Assembly: GCF_017654505.1 (NCBI RefSeq)
Contig: NC_054547.1
Coordinates: 29,706,846 to 29,770,845, forward strand
Direction: 5' to 3'
Origin: Polyodon spathula
Taxonomy: Eukaryota > Chordata > Actinopteri > Acipenseriformes > Polyodontidae
Length of the DNA: 64,000 nucleotides
In this document: positions 1 to 12,065 of the stretch, one piece after another
Numbering within the stretch: the stretch's first letter is position 1
Layout: every line of letters starts with the position of its first letter
Made by a program: the position numbers and the translations under genes
The notes under the pieces: model-generated
Told to the model about the DNA's origin: nothing
Databases searched by the model: none
The model's input: the letters and a program-made list of their open reading frames with translations, nothing else

Positions 1-373
1 TTGCACGCAAAGAATGTAAAGAACAATAGAAGTACAGGTCATCATTGTGTGAAACAAGGTCTGGTTGTTTAACAGTGGACAGTCAACATGCAACCGCAAC
101 CCAATACGAAGAACAAACCAGAGATTTGCCAGCTGCGCAATATTAGGTAATAGATATTGACCTGTTTTTTAAAACACAAACGCCTTTCATTTCAGCAGTG
201 AGAAAACAACCTCACAGTTTTAATCAGCATCTATAAATTGGGTATTTCAGCAAGAGAACATTCTGTACTTTTTCCAACTAGAGGTCTTATAGCCGAGTCT
301 AGAATGGGTTTAAGAGCTAAATTAAAAGCTGAAGTTAGATTTACTTCAATTACTTTTAAGTCAATTTCACTTA

Positions 374-407
<34 letters not shown>

Positions 408-1063
408 CAGGATCATCTAAGACTCTCAGCCTAATGCAGCTCAATGGGAATGTTAGTACGGAAAACTGGAAAGTAATGGACATTGCAATAGACTTTTGGG
501 GGATTCTACCAAATTAACAAGGGGATTGTAGAGCTCACCAAATACAGATAGCAAGACTTTTGAATGTAATTGAAAAAATTATTTTTTAAACAAGTGCTTT
601 ATTATTATTTAAATATATTTTTCATGCACCTGCATTCAAGGGAATGTGACCATGACAATTAAAATAACTAAAAACCACCAGATGAATACAATCAAATCCC
701 TCTGTTATGATCACCAAAGATTAAAAGTCAATGTGCAAACATACTTTACCCAAACATTATATAATTTAGTTCCTGCAGTTTACTGGTTGCGCACTAAACA
801 AAACAGTAGAGAAATACACTTTAGGTCAAGTGAATGAATACAGAACAAAAAAGAAAAGCAAAAGCTATACATAGAAACAGGGAAAAATTCCACCAAAGCA
901 GGCCTTTATGCTGTATATAGCATTCATGAAACAACTCATTTTATTGCATAAATTTAGCAAATACGGAAACATTTAAAATATTCCATGTAAACGTGAAGGA
1001 GCATGATTTAAAATTTCAGTACACTTTTTAATGAGCTTATGCAAAAGAACAATCCTTTTCGAA

Positions 1064-1099
<36 letters not shown>

Positions 1100-1716
1100 A
1101 GAACTTGTCACCTCTAGAGATTTCTCATAAATAATTTTAATGCTGATAGACTGAAAAATGTCACGCCAATGCAGGATTAAATTCCACAAACTAAATCTAT
1201 GAAGAAACAAGAGAACACCTTTGATATGAAAGCCAATTGGAATGATCCCCCTATAAAGCTCCATATGAAAGTAATTACAGAGATCCCCCTGAGGAGCACA
1301 CTGAGCACCTCAATGTGGAATTTGCATGCATTGGACTACTGAAATACATCAGAAAGATTTACAGCACTGCAAATTTACCTGATAATTCCCTAATATATTA
1401 TGAAGTAAATCTGATCAAAGCTTAAGCAAGAAAGGTACATTTCAACATGATACAGAAATAAATCTCAATTGTAAAACAATTAATGTGTAAGCAAAAGGGC
1501 TAAATAGAACACTGTGAAAAAATAAATGAACAGAATATTAATCTATTAATCTTGTTTAAGACCCAGTAAATTCATTCAGGATATAATGCATGTAATATAA
1601 AGTAACAAATTGCTGTATTTATTTATTTATTTTTTTTAGTCTCTGTACCCAGTGAAAATAAAGAATAGTTTAAAATTGGACAGGTTGTTTTTTATGCCAC
1701 GCAAAGATTCAAGAAA
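1..1716. other. Non-coding, probably intron or 3' flank
   Basis: I see no supported coding exon or recognisable element. There is a poly(A) run at about 375-404, a poly(T) run at about 1065-1092, and AT-rich sequence with only short chance open frames. If the gene's remaining exons follow to the left, this is intron. Confidence 0.5.
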
Positions 1717-2084
1717 TCTTAACATATAAAGAAGAAAGTTTGTCTTTTCTGTCTGTTCCTTTACGCATTCGAACCCCGCAGGAGTCAATGCAGCCAAACT
1801 TTGCATGGTCTCCTCTTTCATTCAGGGAAAGGTCGAGGGCTACGTTTGGATTAAAAATTTTGACTACCGGGGTACAAGATATAGAGAACAAAAATGTAAA
1901 AAACGTAAAAGGCAAAAACCTGAAAAAAAAAAAAGTTATAAAAAAGGAAATGGGTCCGAGGGCACTGTGCGACACCCAAGATCGGTAACTTGTAGGAAAC
2001 CATAAGGCTACCATTCCCCAACTTGTCATGCATGAAATATTGAAATACTGAATTTCCCCAGGCAAGGCTGGGTACTTCAGCTAG
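1717..2084 (+). mobile_element. Non-autonomous Helitron-like element
   Basis: The stretch begins TCTTAACATATAAAGAAGAA directly after an A and ends in CTAG followed by T, which is the 5'-TC/3'-CTRR, A^T insertion pattern of Helitrons. A perfect 5-bp hairpin (CCCAG at 2057-2061, CTGGG at 2068-2072) lies eight bases before the CTAG, as expected for a Helitron terminator. A second copy with the same 5' end and body occurs at 59864-60020. There is no Rep/helicase coding; open frames within it are interrupted and not shared with the second copy. Confidence 0.6.
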
Positions 2085-2821
2085 TAAATATATAAAGCAG
2101 GGATGTCTCCAGTGAAACTAATTGAAGATTTGATCTCATAGATCAAGCCCCTTTTATTTCTATTCTAACATAATTGCTTTCACTCTCAGGAGTAACAAAG
2201 TGCTGATTGCAAACTCAATAGGCTCTTCTGATAAGACACAGAGTAGGTTTTTCAAAAACTTTTTTCTTTTATTCCCTAACAAGCAAAAACATTAAAAACA
2301 AGCTCAACCTTCGGTGATACAGTCTCTCGCTGTCCAGAGTTACAAAGATGAACTCCAGTCCTGCTGGTTGTTTCCAACACTTCCATTGTTATATGTAATT
2401 ATATTAGTAGTAATGACCTATTGCATAGAATAACAATTACAGTACATCTACCACAATGCCAGTATTTGCACCCTTTGTGAGCTACAGGTAAGCTTGAGCT
2501 TTGAACAATTGGTCTTCATGTAAGTGTATGCAAGGCTCTGGCATTCTCTTTTTCATGAATTTTATTAGATACAGTGCTCCCTCATTAAAGGTGGCCCTTA
2601 CTACCTTGGAACCACTTACAAGGCATTATGGTCATGGCTCCCACTTGCCCCATAATGCCATTGCCCAGGAATTGTATTGTCATTTTAAGCCAGGAACAAT
2701 TCTTAACTATGGCTCTAGTCTATTGCATTATAAAAGGAGTAGCATTGTTTTATTAGCACAGTTTAAAACTTTTTTTTTTTTCAAATGATATCAAGACACC
2801 AAAAAATAGAAACAATAGGAC

Positions 2822-2850
<29 letters not shown>
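2085..2850. other. Intronic sequence with a diverged repeat
   Basis: No exon is supported. About 2566-2755 (starting acagtgctccctc and ending near attataaaaggag) shares several blocks in the same order with 58163-58340, so both look like old copies of one repeat family. A poly(A) run fills 2822-2850. Confidence 0.35.
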
Positions 2851-2852
<2 letters not shown>

Positions 2853-2855
2853 TAC

Positions 2856-2920
2856 CATAGGATGTTCAACACGGCACATGTGGTGAGACCTCCAATAATA
2901 GCTCTCCGGAACCACATTAT
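2856..2920 (-). CDS. Exon: last visible membrane segment (gene continues off the left edge)
   Basis: This 65-nt minus-strand exon is preceded by AG at 2921-2922 and followed by a consensus donor (gtaag, 2855-2851). It enters in phase 0 and leaves in phase 2. It encodes IMWFRRAIIGGLTTCAVLNI and then LW or LC, which is a positively charged cytosol-type flank followed by a hydrophobic helix. The donor abuts a 29-nt poly(A) run on the plus strand (2822-2850), which makes a poly(T) tract just inside the intron. No following exon was found in 1-2850. Confidence 0.75.
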
Positions 2921-3275
2921 CTTTAACCAGTCAGATATGAAAATCACAGTGAGTAACAACATCAAACATGTTTTCAATGTACCCTTTATAATAAAATGTT
3001 TATATGCCTCTTTACTTTAAATTGCCTCGCTGTTTGGTGCTGACAAATATATTCTGGATTTTCATAAGGGCTGTTCGTTCTTCTGTGCAAATTATGAATA
3101 TTTTAAAATAAACATTACTGTCGATTAGTCAGTTTGCACTGCTTTGTAAGCTGTGGGACTTGATTGTTACAAATTTTTTTTGTTATAAAATTTGCAACTA
3201 TATGAATGCATAGCATATAAGAAATGGTTACTGTTGACAAAGAATGCATGCAAAAATAAAACAATGGCGTCGTAC

Positions 3276-3334
3276 CTGAGATTTATTATGGGAGATTTCT
3301 GAGAATAAGAATGGCATCACGTTGACAACACCTC
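3276..3334 (-). CDS. Exon: GGVVNVMPFLF membrane segment
   Basis: This 59-nt minus-strand exon is bounded by acceptor ttttgtgtttttag and donor gtacga (from 3275). It enters in phase 1 and leaves in phase 0. It encodes GGVVNVMPFLFSEISHNKSQ. Together with the preceding VGKPFLMGTVAL this forms a glycine-broken hydrophobic segment of the kind seen in APC-superfamily transporters, where discontinuous helices carry substrate. That functional reading is inference. The NKS tripeptide is a formal N-glycosylation sequon, but its topology is unknown. Confidence 0.78.
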
Positions 3335-4926
3335 CTAAAAACACAAAAAGAGCTGTTTGTGAAACATGCTGTCATTTAACCCATTTATATAGCATTACAT
3401 TCTACATTGAAACTGTACTAGAGCAACCAAACTCAAACCTATATTGAAAGGTCTTCTATAAAAGCAATATCACCTGCCTATCTATACTACTAACCACTAA
3501 AATGAATCCCCATGCTTATATAATTACTATGTTAAATCATCTGTACAGCGAGACTACTTTCAGACAAACTCATGATGGTTCGTTTTACAGTTTCTGTGGC
3601 TTTCCCCTAGAGCATATGGTAGGATGCGTATTCTTTAGCACACTATTTTCACTCATACTGTCTTTGGTGAACAAAATAAGCTTGTCACCACATTGTTGGA
3701 CGCTTTTGTCTAAATAAAAGTAATTCTCAACTACCACTCTAAAATAGCAACACAGTTAGAGGAACTTCCTGAAGACAGTACAAGATGCAGGGCAGTGAAA
3801 TTACTCAGTAACAACAGTTCAGTTTCTCAAAACTACTGTGTATACAGTAAACTGGGCACAAAGTCACAGTGGGTTCTGTAACTATATTATTAAACTTGGA
3901 ATATGAATGTTAATTTTCAGTTGGTAGAAAATATTATTTTCATTCTCTTGTAGCTCATAAGAAATTCTTTTTTTTTTTTTTTTTTTAATTGCAGAAAAAC
4001 CATTTCGAAAAAGTAATTTACATTCATTAAATAATACAATGTAATTGCAAGGGAGTCACAAATTATGTGCCCAAGACTTCCTGACAAAGCATAAGGACTA
4101 TAATTAGCCTTTTTTTTATCACTCCTGTACACATTCAAGAGCACTGTGAAACCCAAACCATTATAGGTTCTTACTACGCGTTAGGGTAAAGAATGAGCAC
4201 CTTATGAAAGACCTTAAACAGTATCCTTTGGCTGAATATACTGGTTCAATTAAGCGACAAAATAATTGGAAGTCTTTCAAACATGTCAAGTTTTGCTAAG
4301 GAAAGCTTTGCTTATAGGAATAAATACACATAAGAGATGCAGTTATACAATTACAATATAATACATCTTACTTTATGCGTGTAGGAGAGGATGCATGGTA
4401 GTGATGCAGTGAAACAGTAAATTGACTGATAGATGACGATGATCGGCATCTGCTGTATCACATAGGTTCATCTGGGCAGCTACAGAGTGTAAGTTTTAGA
4501 TGGACACAAATACGGAACTATGTACATCCTGGTATGATCACTGTACTTAACTGTCCGTAGTGCAGAAATAAATAAATAAATAAAATTCGGCACATTAAAT
4601 CTTTTCACCAGCAACCAGCAATGCAGTACAAAAAAAAAATAAAAAAATAAAATAAACAGCTACAAAATCAGGGACGGGCAAAGCTCATGCTTTTGCATTA
4701 AAGTCATATGTAAGGTACACATCTGCTTTTTTTGTCCATTAGAACCACAGTTATTACTACTAGAATTACAAAACGATAGAGATAAACAGATAGATAGACA
4801 GACAGATAGATAGGCAGGCAGATAGATTTAAGGGAGGCTAGTACTAGAGTAATTGCAAGCTCCCCAGCTGTGATATCAAATGCAACACCTTGCCTTGTTT
4901 TATTTTTAAATAAAAACACCTCTTAC
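3335..4926. other. 1.6-kb intron
   Basis: No element is recognised. It contains a T20 run near 3967-3986, an AAAT microsatellite near 4567-4583 and a GATA/GACA tetranucleotide tract at about 4774-4827. Confidence 0.6.
4774..4827. repeat. GATA/GACA tetranucleotide microsatellite
   Basis: Imperfect tandem GATA, GACA and GGCA units are visible by eye. Confidence 0.8.
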
Positions 4927-5026
4927 CCAGTGCCACAGTGCCCATCAGAAAAGGTTTGCCTACATAGGAGAAATCATTGCTGATTTCCTGTTTAACTTCT
5001 GAGCCCACAACGAATGTCACAGCAAC
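4927..5026 (-). CDS. Exon: end of a membrane helix, polar loop, next helix
   Basis: This 100-nt minus-strand exon is bounded by acceptor ttccttttgtag and donor gtaaga (4926-4921). It enters in phase 0 and leaves in phase 1. It encodes VAVTFVVGSEVKQEISNDFS and then YVGKPFLMGTVALG. It completes the helix begun in the preceding exon, adds a short charged loop, and starts another hydrophobic segment that is finished by the exon at 3334. The in-frame continuation across a 22.6-kb intron is good evidence that this is a real exon and not an isolated open frame. Confidence 0.8.
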
Positions 5027-5239
5027 CTACAAAAGGAAGCACAGTAATAAGAATAAAAAACAAAACAAAAAAAATAAAACCATTTGCAGTGATTTCAAAT
5101 GTAAACAAGTCAGTCAGTAACATGTCCTCTCGCCACGACTTCAATACAAAATGCGAGCTCTCGGTGTGGTGAAGAATCTGATGACCATGACATGAATCAA
5201 TAGTATGTACAGAATAGTGCACAATAAGGGTTATCAAGT

Positions 5240-5481
5240 TTCATAATAATTTGATTAGCGATTACCCAGATATATACAGAAATGGAAATATGACGTACAG
5301 ACAAGAGAATCAAGACACTCCTATATCCCCACAACCTGATGCTCTCAAAACAAAATAATGTTAACACCAAGTTTCATGACAATTGGATAAGCAGTTCTGA
5401 CAATTGGATAAGAAGTTCTCCAGATATATCACACACAAATGTAAATGTGACATACAGACAGACTGCTGTACTGACGGGCAG

Positions 5482-5512
<31 letters not shown>

Positions 5513-5600
5513 ATATATAGCAACAATCTTATGTTCTCAATCTTATGATGAAAAATGTTAACACCAAGTTCCATAGACAAGTTGTTCATCAGATATGTGC
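5240..5600. repeat. Degenerate tandem/dispersed repeat with a C30 run
   Basis: Related blocks reading 'aagtttcat...aattgga...cagatata...gacatacagacag' recur at about 5237-5306, 5358-5462 and (partly) 5550-5600, with an internal local duplication of gacaattggataag. The block is split by a 30-base C homopolymer (5483-5512). The origin is unknown. It may be the tail of a dispersed retroelement with a duplicated unit. Confidence 0.5.
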
Positions 5601-6168
5601 AAAAAGTCATTACCTACAGAAACATAGATGTATGGAGAGATTATCCCAGATAAAAAGACAAATCCTAGGATTAGAACACAGTAGTCAACAGACCAACATT
5701 GTCAGGAAAGCCTCCTCTTTATCAGATTGCAGCACGTTTAATGTTCCCTTATTCCTGGTTCTTTCTACTGAGACTCGCATATCTGTAAGTGTGTGGTTTG
5801 AATTTACAACATGTTCCTGGTCTGTGGACTTGAATAGGCTTTTCAGTCCGATTTCACAATTACCTTTGCTTCTAGCATGGGTGTACTCAAGATGCAAAGT
5901 TAAAGTCAAATGCATTAAATATGTGTATTAACGGTTTGTTCCACCAAGCTGCCTTTGGGAAGCCATGATAATGCTGGTTGAATGTGGCATGACAACACTT
6001 TTATTTTGTAAGCAATTTTCTGTCATGGTAAGGTCAGTGTTACATAACAACATAGCAAGGTTGATGCTTGTTTAGGATTGCTTGCAGCACCTTCAGCTAT
6101 TTCTGTAAAATTGTAAGTTTGATTATGGGGCAGTGGTTAAATTATAGATGCACTGCAGATGTCATTAG

Positions 6169-6205
<37 letters not shown>

Positions 6206-7682
6206 TTTTGTTGAATAAATTCATTTTTAAAACAGTCACATAACTGATATCAATTATTTGAGTGTTTTAAAATGGGATTTCTTCAACAGGAAAGCTTTTT
6301 TACTTACTTGTAGATGGGATATAGTGTTAATGTTTTTAGTATCCAGTTAAAATGTATTTACATTTTACTGAATTCCCAAATTCACATTCATGCATACTAG
6401 TGTTTGCTATAAATGTGATGTAGATGTTAATATTAAGAGGTTGAAGAATTTTTTTTTTGTAAGATTTGAAACACTGGGACTCGTACCTCATACACTGAAT
6501 GTTCCATTCTAATGTACTTTCATTATTAGTGTGGGGTAAGCAGTCAGAAATTTCTCACCTGTTCGTCTCTTATTTCAGTGCTATTTTAACCCCTTTTGAC
6601 AGTGTGGTATTTCCACACATGAAGCTTGTGTGTTTTAGATAACTTTGTATATAGCAAAGTATTTAAATCTGCAAAGGTGGTGTAAAAATCATGCGGAGAA
6701 GACAACCTCATGGCCTACAAATCTGATACAATTTTGTAACTCTGTTGACAGAGCATGGTATCTGTTTAATAGTACTGTACAGTTCCCTACATTAGACAGA
6801 ACATAACAGAAATAGCTTATTTAAATGCATTGTGCACCAGTACATGTCAACAGAAAACTATGGAACATTTGGAACTGTCAGAAACTGCATGGTTGCAATA
6901 TTGCAACTGAAGGCAATTAAATTATTTTATCTCGTATCTTCACAACACATTTTTGCTATTTCGGCAATATTCATATTATTGATGATATACTGGTAGTTAA
7001 TTACTTTTGTTCTAAATCTATACAAAAATGTGTTTGGCTGCCCGCTGGGAAACAACAAGCAGCAGCTGTGGTATAAAATAGTGTACAACAAAGCCACATG
7101 CCACATAAATCCTTCCTATATTCAGGTTTCATATTTGCTCTGGAATTTTCCGCATTTTGGAAGACATCAGTAGCTTCAAAAATCAATATTTAATCTCTTT
7201 GAGAAATACTTTTAATGACCTTGTTTTATGTGAAATTGACTTTTATGCAAAGTGTGAAAGAACATGTGTAGTAACATTTGATTGTTCTGTATGTATTTTA
7301 TTTTTTATTTTTTAAATTGTATTTCAGCTATACCTGATTTATAAGGCCTTGTTTCCCCAATGACTTCGGAATCAATTGCAATCAAGTGCATAAATGCCAG
7401 CATGTTCTTCGAAGACTTGTCATGCACAGATGAGACAGGACCAGACCTCATTTTAGTGACAACCAATGAGCAAACCCAGTGTTATTGAAGAAGTGTACAC
7501 TGCAGTTTACCAGCTTTTGCAATATGATTTGACTGTAAATAGCCAGCAATCATGATGGAGCCACAATGAAGTAAAGGACAGCAGTACTGTTGATGCCCAC
7601 CATTCATCTTCACAGCCACAGAGGTACACAGGAAAACAGTTTACAAAATAGGAGAGATCTGTCTCAGAATGTAGGGGTCTTC

Positions 7683-7712
7683 TTTTTTTTTGGTGGGGGG
7701 GGGGGGGGGGGG
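7683..7712. repeat. T9/G18 homopolymer pair
   Basis: A T run is followed within three bases by an 18-base G run. Such G runs can form quadruplexes and are prone to sequencing error. Confidence 0.8.
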
Positions 7713-8085
7713 ATAAAAGTAAAATGAGATGCGAGAAGGGTAGTTCTTTAATGTGAGTGGTGTAAATATACTCCTTTGTAGAGTGAATTAAGAAATATTA
7801 ATAGAAACTGGTGTTATTGTGCTGTAGCCCCCATGCTGAGCCAGGAAAGGGGAACCAAAGGCAATGTAATAGCTTATTGGTGATTCATTTTGTCAATGTC
7901 ATTTAAAAGCATTTAACACCACTGTTTGCAAAGTTGTTTTTGTCCGTAATAAATAAATAAAACGTTTAGCCTGTGTGGTGTTACAATTACTATGGTAACT
8001 GCGAATCAAAAGGTGTTGTTGCTCAGAACAAACAAAACGTATACAGATTTGATGTGTTTAACACGTAGAACACGGAGCTGGGTAC

Positions 8086-8127
8086 TCCCTCCCTCCTTCC
8101 TTCCTTCCTTCCTTCCTCCCCCCCCCC
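8086..8127. repeat. (CCTT)n tract with C run
   Basis: Several tandem CCTT units grade into a C homopolymer, giving a pyrimidine/purine strand asymmetry. Confidence 0.75.
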
Positions 8128-10968
8128 GTGGTTTATTTCAATAGTTCATAGTCTGGGTAGGGCTTCCCCAGTTCATTTTTATAAACTTGATGTGCTACTG
8201 CCACTGCCCCCTCCCCCCAATCGGATTTAAAAAATAACTGGGCATGCCAATGCTATCTTCAAGGTAATTTACGATCATCTCCTTTGTATACTTGTGTGCA
8301 ATTTTTCAGCAGTTTGCCTGAAAACATTAGTTTGGAACATGTCATAAATCACATAAATACAATGACAGCTATCACTGAAAGACCGTTATCTAACTGCTAT
8401 CATAATGTACATACAAGATAAATAATAGTGAGAGATGGATGAAGTATAAAACCCCAAGTGAAGGCAAAATGCACAATTCACTGCCAAGTGAGTTATGTGG
8501 GACTGCCAATTTCAATAATCTACTTCGAAGTTATGGATTATAGGTGAGCTACAGTCACAGATTTAGTTTCAACAGGAAAAAAAAAAGTTGTATGGTATAT
8601 GACAAAAGATTAATTGTTTAGCTTTGTTATATATACAAATATATACAGTAAGTTACTTGAACAAAGGTATGCGACATCAAATAAATAAAGTGGGAGGCTA
8701 TATTTTAAATGTAAAATAGGCCACGTACTGTAGCATACCGACTTCTATGCAGAAGCGACCAACACAGCTGCCCTCCACTTAATTACAGATAAGCACTCTG
8801 GGGACAGTTCCCCATAAAAAATAATTCACAGACAGCTTGCAAAAACAAAACAATAGTCAGCCCCCACAACACCCATACAGTTACATGCCAAATGTGCCCT
8901 TCCAAAAATCCACTGGTACTGAATAAAGGATGCTTCCACTATTGGGTATCAGTGTGGATAACAAAACCACTATAGGTCACAGTTCAAATCAAGCAATACA
9001 AATCAAAATAAATAGATACAATGCAAGCAGTAAAATGATAAAACATTTAAACTTAAGGGTGTTATAGGTTACCATAGCATGTCAGCATCTTTAAAGTTTC
9101 CTACATGTTAAAACAAAGGTACATGTTTTAGTCTTCTAAAATAACATTTTCATGCCTGGGTCTTCAAAAAAAACTACCATGCAGTCTTCTTTGGCAATGT
9201 CAGTTTTAAAAATCTCTTCGATTTTCAACTAAGTTGAAAAAGTGAAGGTGGTTCACAAAACAATTGACAGCTAATCCCCTTTATACTGTGGTGATAAGCC
9301 TGGTAGGTAAGAAGGAGATAACAATGATGAAAAAAGAGTGCATGACTTGCACCCTGCTGTGTCTGTGCTGTGTCTTTAATGTAATCCTGCTACACCGTGA
9401 AGCCTCAGATTATAAACCTGTTTCCATTTTTGTATTTAAGCTATTTTCAAGAATAATATAACAATATATTATTTAATATACCGATATATTATCCTCATGT
9501 TCAGGCAATAGATAAGGAAAATATAACACATAAATAGAGGGAGTGTATTGGGAAAAGCCATGCCATGAATACTGTAATACAGTACCCAATCAACTGAAGA
9601 AACTAGGATTGTTAAACACATAGCACATATCCTCTGGGAAGAGTATAGCAATGTTAGACAGCTATAAAACAAACCCCATTATCAATAAACAAGTATAGAA
9701 TACTTATAGGACGGTGAGCTGTGGGCTACATTGTCACAAGTACACAGTTCATGTCTATTCAAGCCAATGTTCCCTCATACACAGGCTTTCACCGTCCTAT
9801 TGCCCTATATTACAAATATCCACCGCCCAACAGGAATCTTCATTAGAGTGGCACTAACACCCAGTAGCTCATATAACAAATATTCTGTGGAAGTTAGAAA
9901 TACAAGAAATACAGTGTGTGTGTGTGTGTATATATATAAAGGTAAATACAGACTGAAATGGTTAAAATAGTCATAAAGGCATTGTTTATCAGTTTCTAAT
10001 CACAATAAAAAACATATTTAGAGGTCAGTACCTTGTCTGTACGGTTACCTTCATGACACACTCAACCAGCACATGGTTAAATGCCCTCTAGTCAGAGTTC
10101 TACGAAGTACTGCAGGTTTGCCAAGTTTATACTGGCAATCGCTAAAAAAGCCCTGATTATTAGGCATCACCTTGGTGGATGATATTGCCTGGTTGGTACG
10201 CTACTGTCACGTTCAAACTACCACAAGATAATGCCCTCTAATCAGTATGCTATTACTTAACTACAAGTGCCAGTATTATGAAAAAGTAGGTTCCCGTGAA
10301 CCACGCTGTCTTTGTTTATGATAAATTATATTAATGAAACTCAATAAATACAGGAGAATTGTTTTGTTTATGATCATTTGCCAACATTTTGCAATAGAGA
10401 TTAGGAGAAGTGTACAGGTTTTCTACAATCACCTTAAATCCCAGACATAGATTTGCTTCACTGGGATAAACTCCTTTCACCCAACTCATTTCAAATCACT
10501 TTCAGAAGAAAAAAGTGATACCACCATGCCATGCAACCTAAACGTCGTTCCAGTTCTTAATGTGGAGGTAAAAAATTGGCTGGCCATGGGTGTCCCATAA
10601 TGGCTCACCACAGCCGTTATCCATATGGTTAAGCCCAATTAGCCAGAATGTATCTATAGTAAAGGACTTGCCAGTTTGAAGTGCTGCTACATTTGCAGGA
10701 TAAGAAATGATTTATTGTTATTATTCATTAGGATTACAGGGTGCAATTTTATTTCTTTTAATAGAAATGCACTTGACACCAGCACACAACAGATATTGTG
10801 CAACATTTAATGTACTTTTATATTTAATGGATTATTGAATCAAACAGTAGATCAGGTGCATGATTTTCTTAGGCATACACCAGTTCAGGTTTTAAGTGGG
10901 GTTTTTATTCATGACAAAAACTTCAGTCCCCATCAGTTCTCTGTGATATTATCAACATCACTCTACAG

Positions 10969-12065
10969 CAGGGGTGTCACACTCAGTTCCTGGAGGTCTG
11001 CAGTGTCTTCTGGCTTTTGTTCCATCCAAACTCTCAATTACTTCATTGGTCTAATACCTCTCTCCAGGCCTCACAATGTTTCATAGGCAGTGTACCTTGA
11101 ATCAAGTGCATTTCTTAGATCATCAACTGTAACCATCCAGCTGCTTATCCTGCAATTTCCATGTGGTGCGCATGCAAGTCCAAATTTGTCACTCCCGTGA
11201 GAATAGTGTGAAGGAGCATTTATGTGCATTTGCAAAGTTTAGCACGTCTTAACATACTTCAATGACAAAATAAGAAAACTGTATTGTAAAAGTGTATGCA
11301 GTTTTGTTTTTTACTGGCAGATGGCAGCAGTCCCTAAAAAATGTGCTTGAAAGACCAGGTCATCTGTATATACACAGCTGAGAGTGAAAAATTGATGCCT
11401 GTGTATCTATAAAGAATAAAACGAGGAGATTTCTTTATTTGTTGGTGTTGTAAGGAAGCCTTGTTAGGTTTGGTACTGGTCAAAACAACCTATTTATTTA
11501 TAGTATCTACACATCACAGAATAATTCACCCATGCCTGAAACTGGGGAAGATACTGTATATGACGTGATTGAAAATGTGCGACTCAAGTTTTCAGATGAA
11601 TATGTGCTAGATAAATAGACATTAGCATTGATGAGGGTTTGAAGTGCGTCAGCTTTGAAATCTATCACACAGAATATAATTTCTAAAAAGTGATATGCCT
11701 ACACAAGTAAAATAATGTTATTATAATGCTGCCATTGTAAAAAATTGTTACGTTGTGATCTATATTATAATGCTACAATTGTAAACACATTGTTGCTATT
11801 TAAGTTCTATTGAAATACTGTATTTCCGCTTATTATAAATCACAACAAGTGTGCATTTAAAAAAAATAAGGCAAACATTGCTTTGAAAACTGTCCAAATT
11901 GCTTACTTGAGGGCTAAGAAACCACAAAAAAACAACAGCTTTTTTAACATGGAAATTGCCAAAATAAATGGGCAGCTGGGTGGTTAAGTTAATTGAGAGC
12001 TTAAGCTGGAATGAAAACCAGCAGACCCTGCCAGAGCCCTCGAGGACTGGAGTTTGACACCCCTG
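10969..12065. mobile_element. Non-autonomous hAT element with inverted ends and 8-bp target duplication
   Basis: The left end starts CAGGGGTGTCACACTCAG, and the reverse complement of the right end starts CAGGGGTGTCAAACTCCAG. The similarity continues for about 80 bases (ctggttttcattcca, ctctcaatta), giving long terminal inverted repeats. The flanking 8-mers ctctacag and ctcaacag match at 7 of 8 positions and fit the hAT preference nTnnnnAn. The roughly 0.9-kb interior has no transposase frame I can recognise. Length is about 1.1 kb, so this is a deletion derivative or a MITE carrying filler DNA. Confidence 0.85.

Larger units (their letters stand above)
5601..10968. other. Large-intron sequence without supported genes
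   Basis: I see no exon or clear element over this 5.4-kb stretch. Simple repeats include poly(A) at about 6173-6202, a G18 run after a T9 run (7683-7712), CCTT repeats followed by a C run (about 8086-8127), and a short GT/AT tract (9909-9938). The open frames present are short and lack splice-site, codon or family support. Confidence 0.5.

Noticed and set aside
2501..2788. 95-codon plus-strand open frame
   Set aside because: It runs across a diverged dispersed repeat into a poly(T) run and carries no motif.
5545..5931. 128-codon plus-strand open frame
   Set aside because: It starts inside a degenerate repeat and has low-complexity composition, no motif and no splice support.
7360..7488. Small open frame MTSESIAIKCINASMFFEDL... 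preceded by an AG-rich acceptor-like site
   Set aside because: At 42 residues it has no partner exon with matching phase, no family resemblance and no second line of support.
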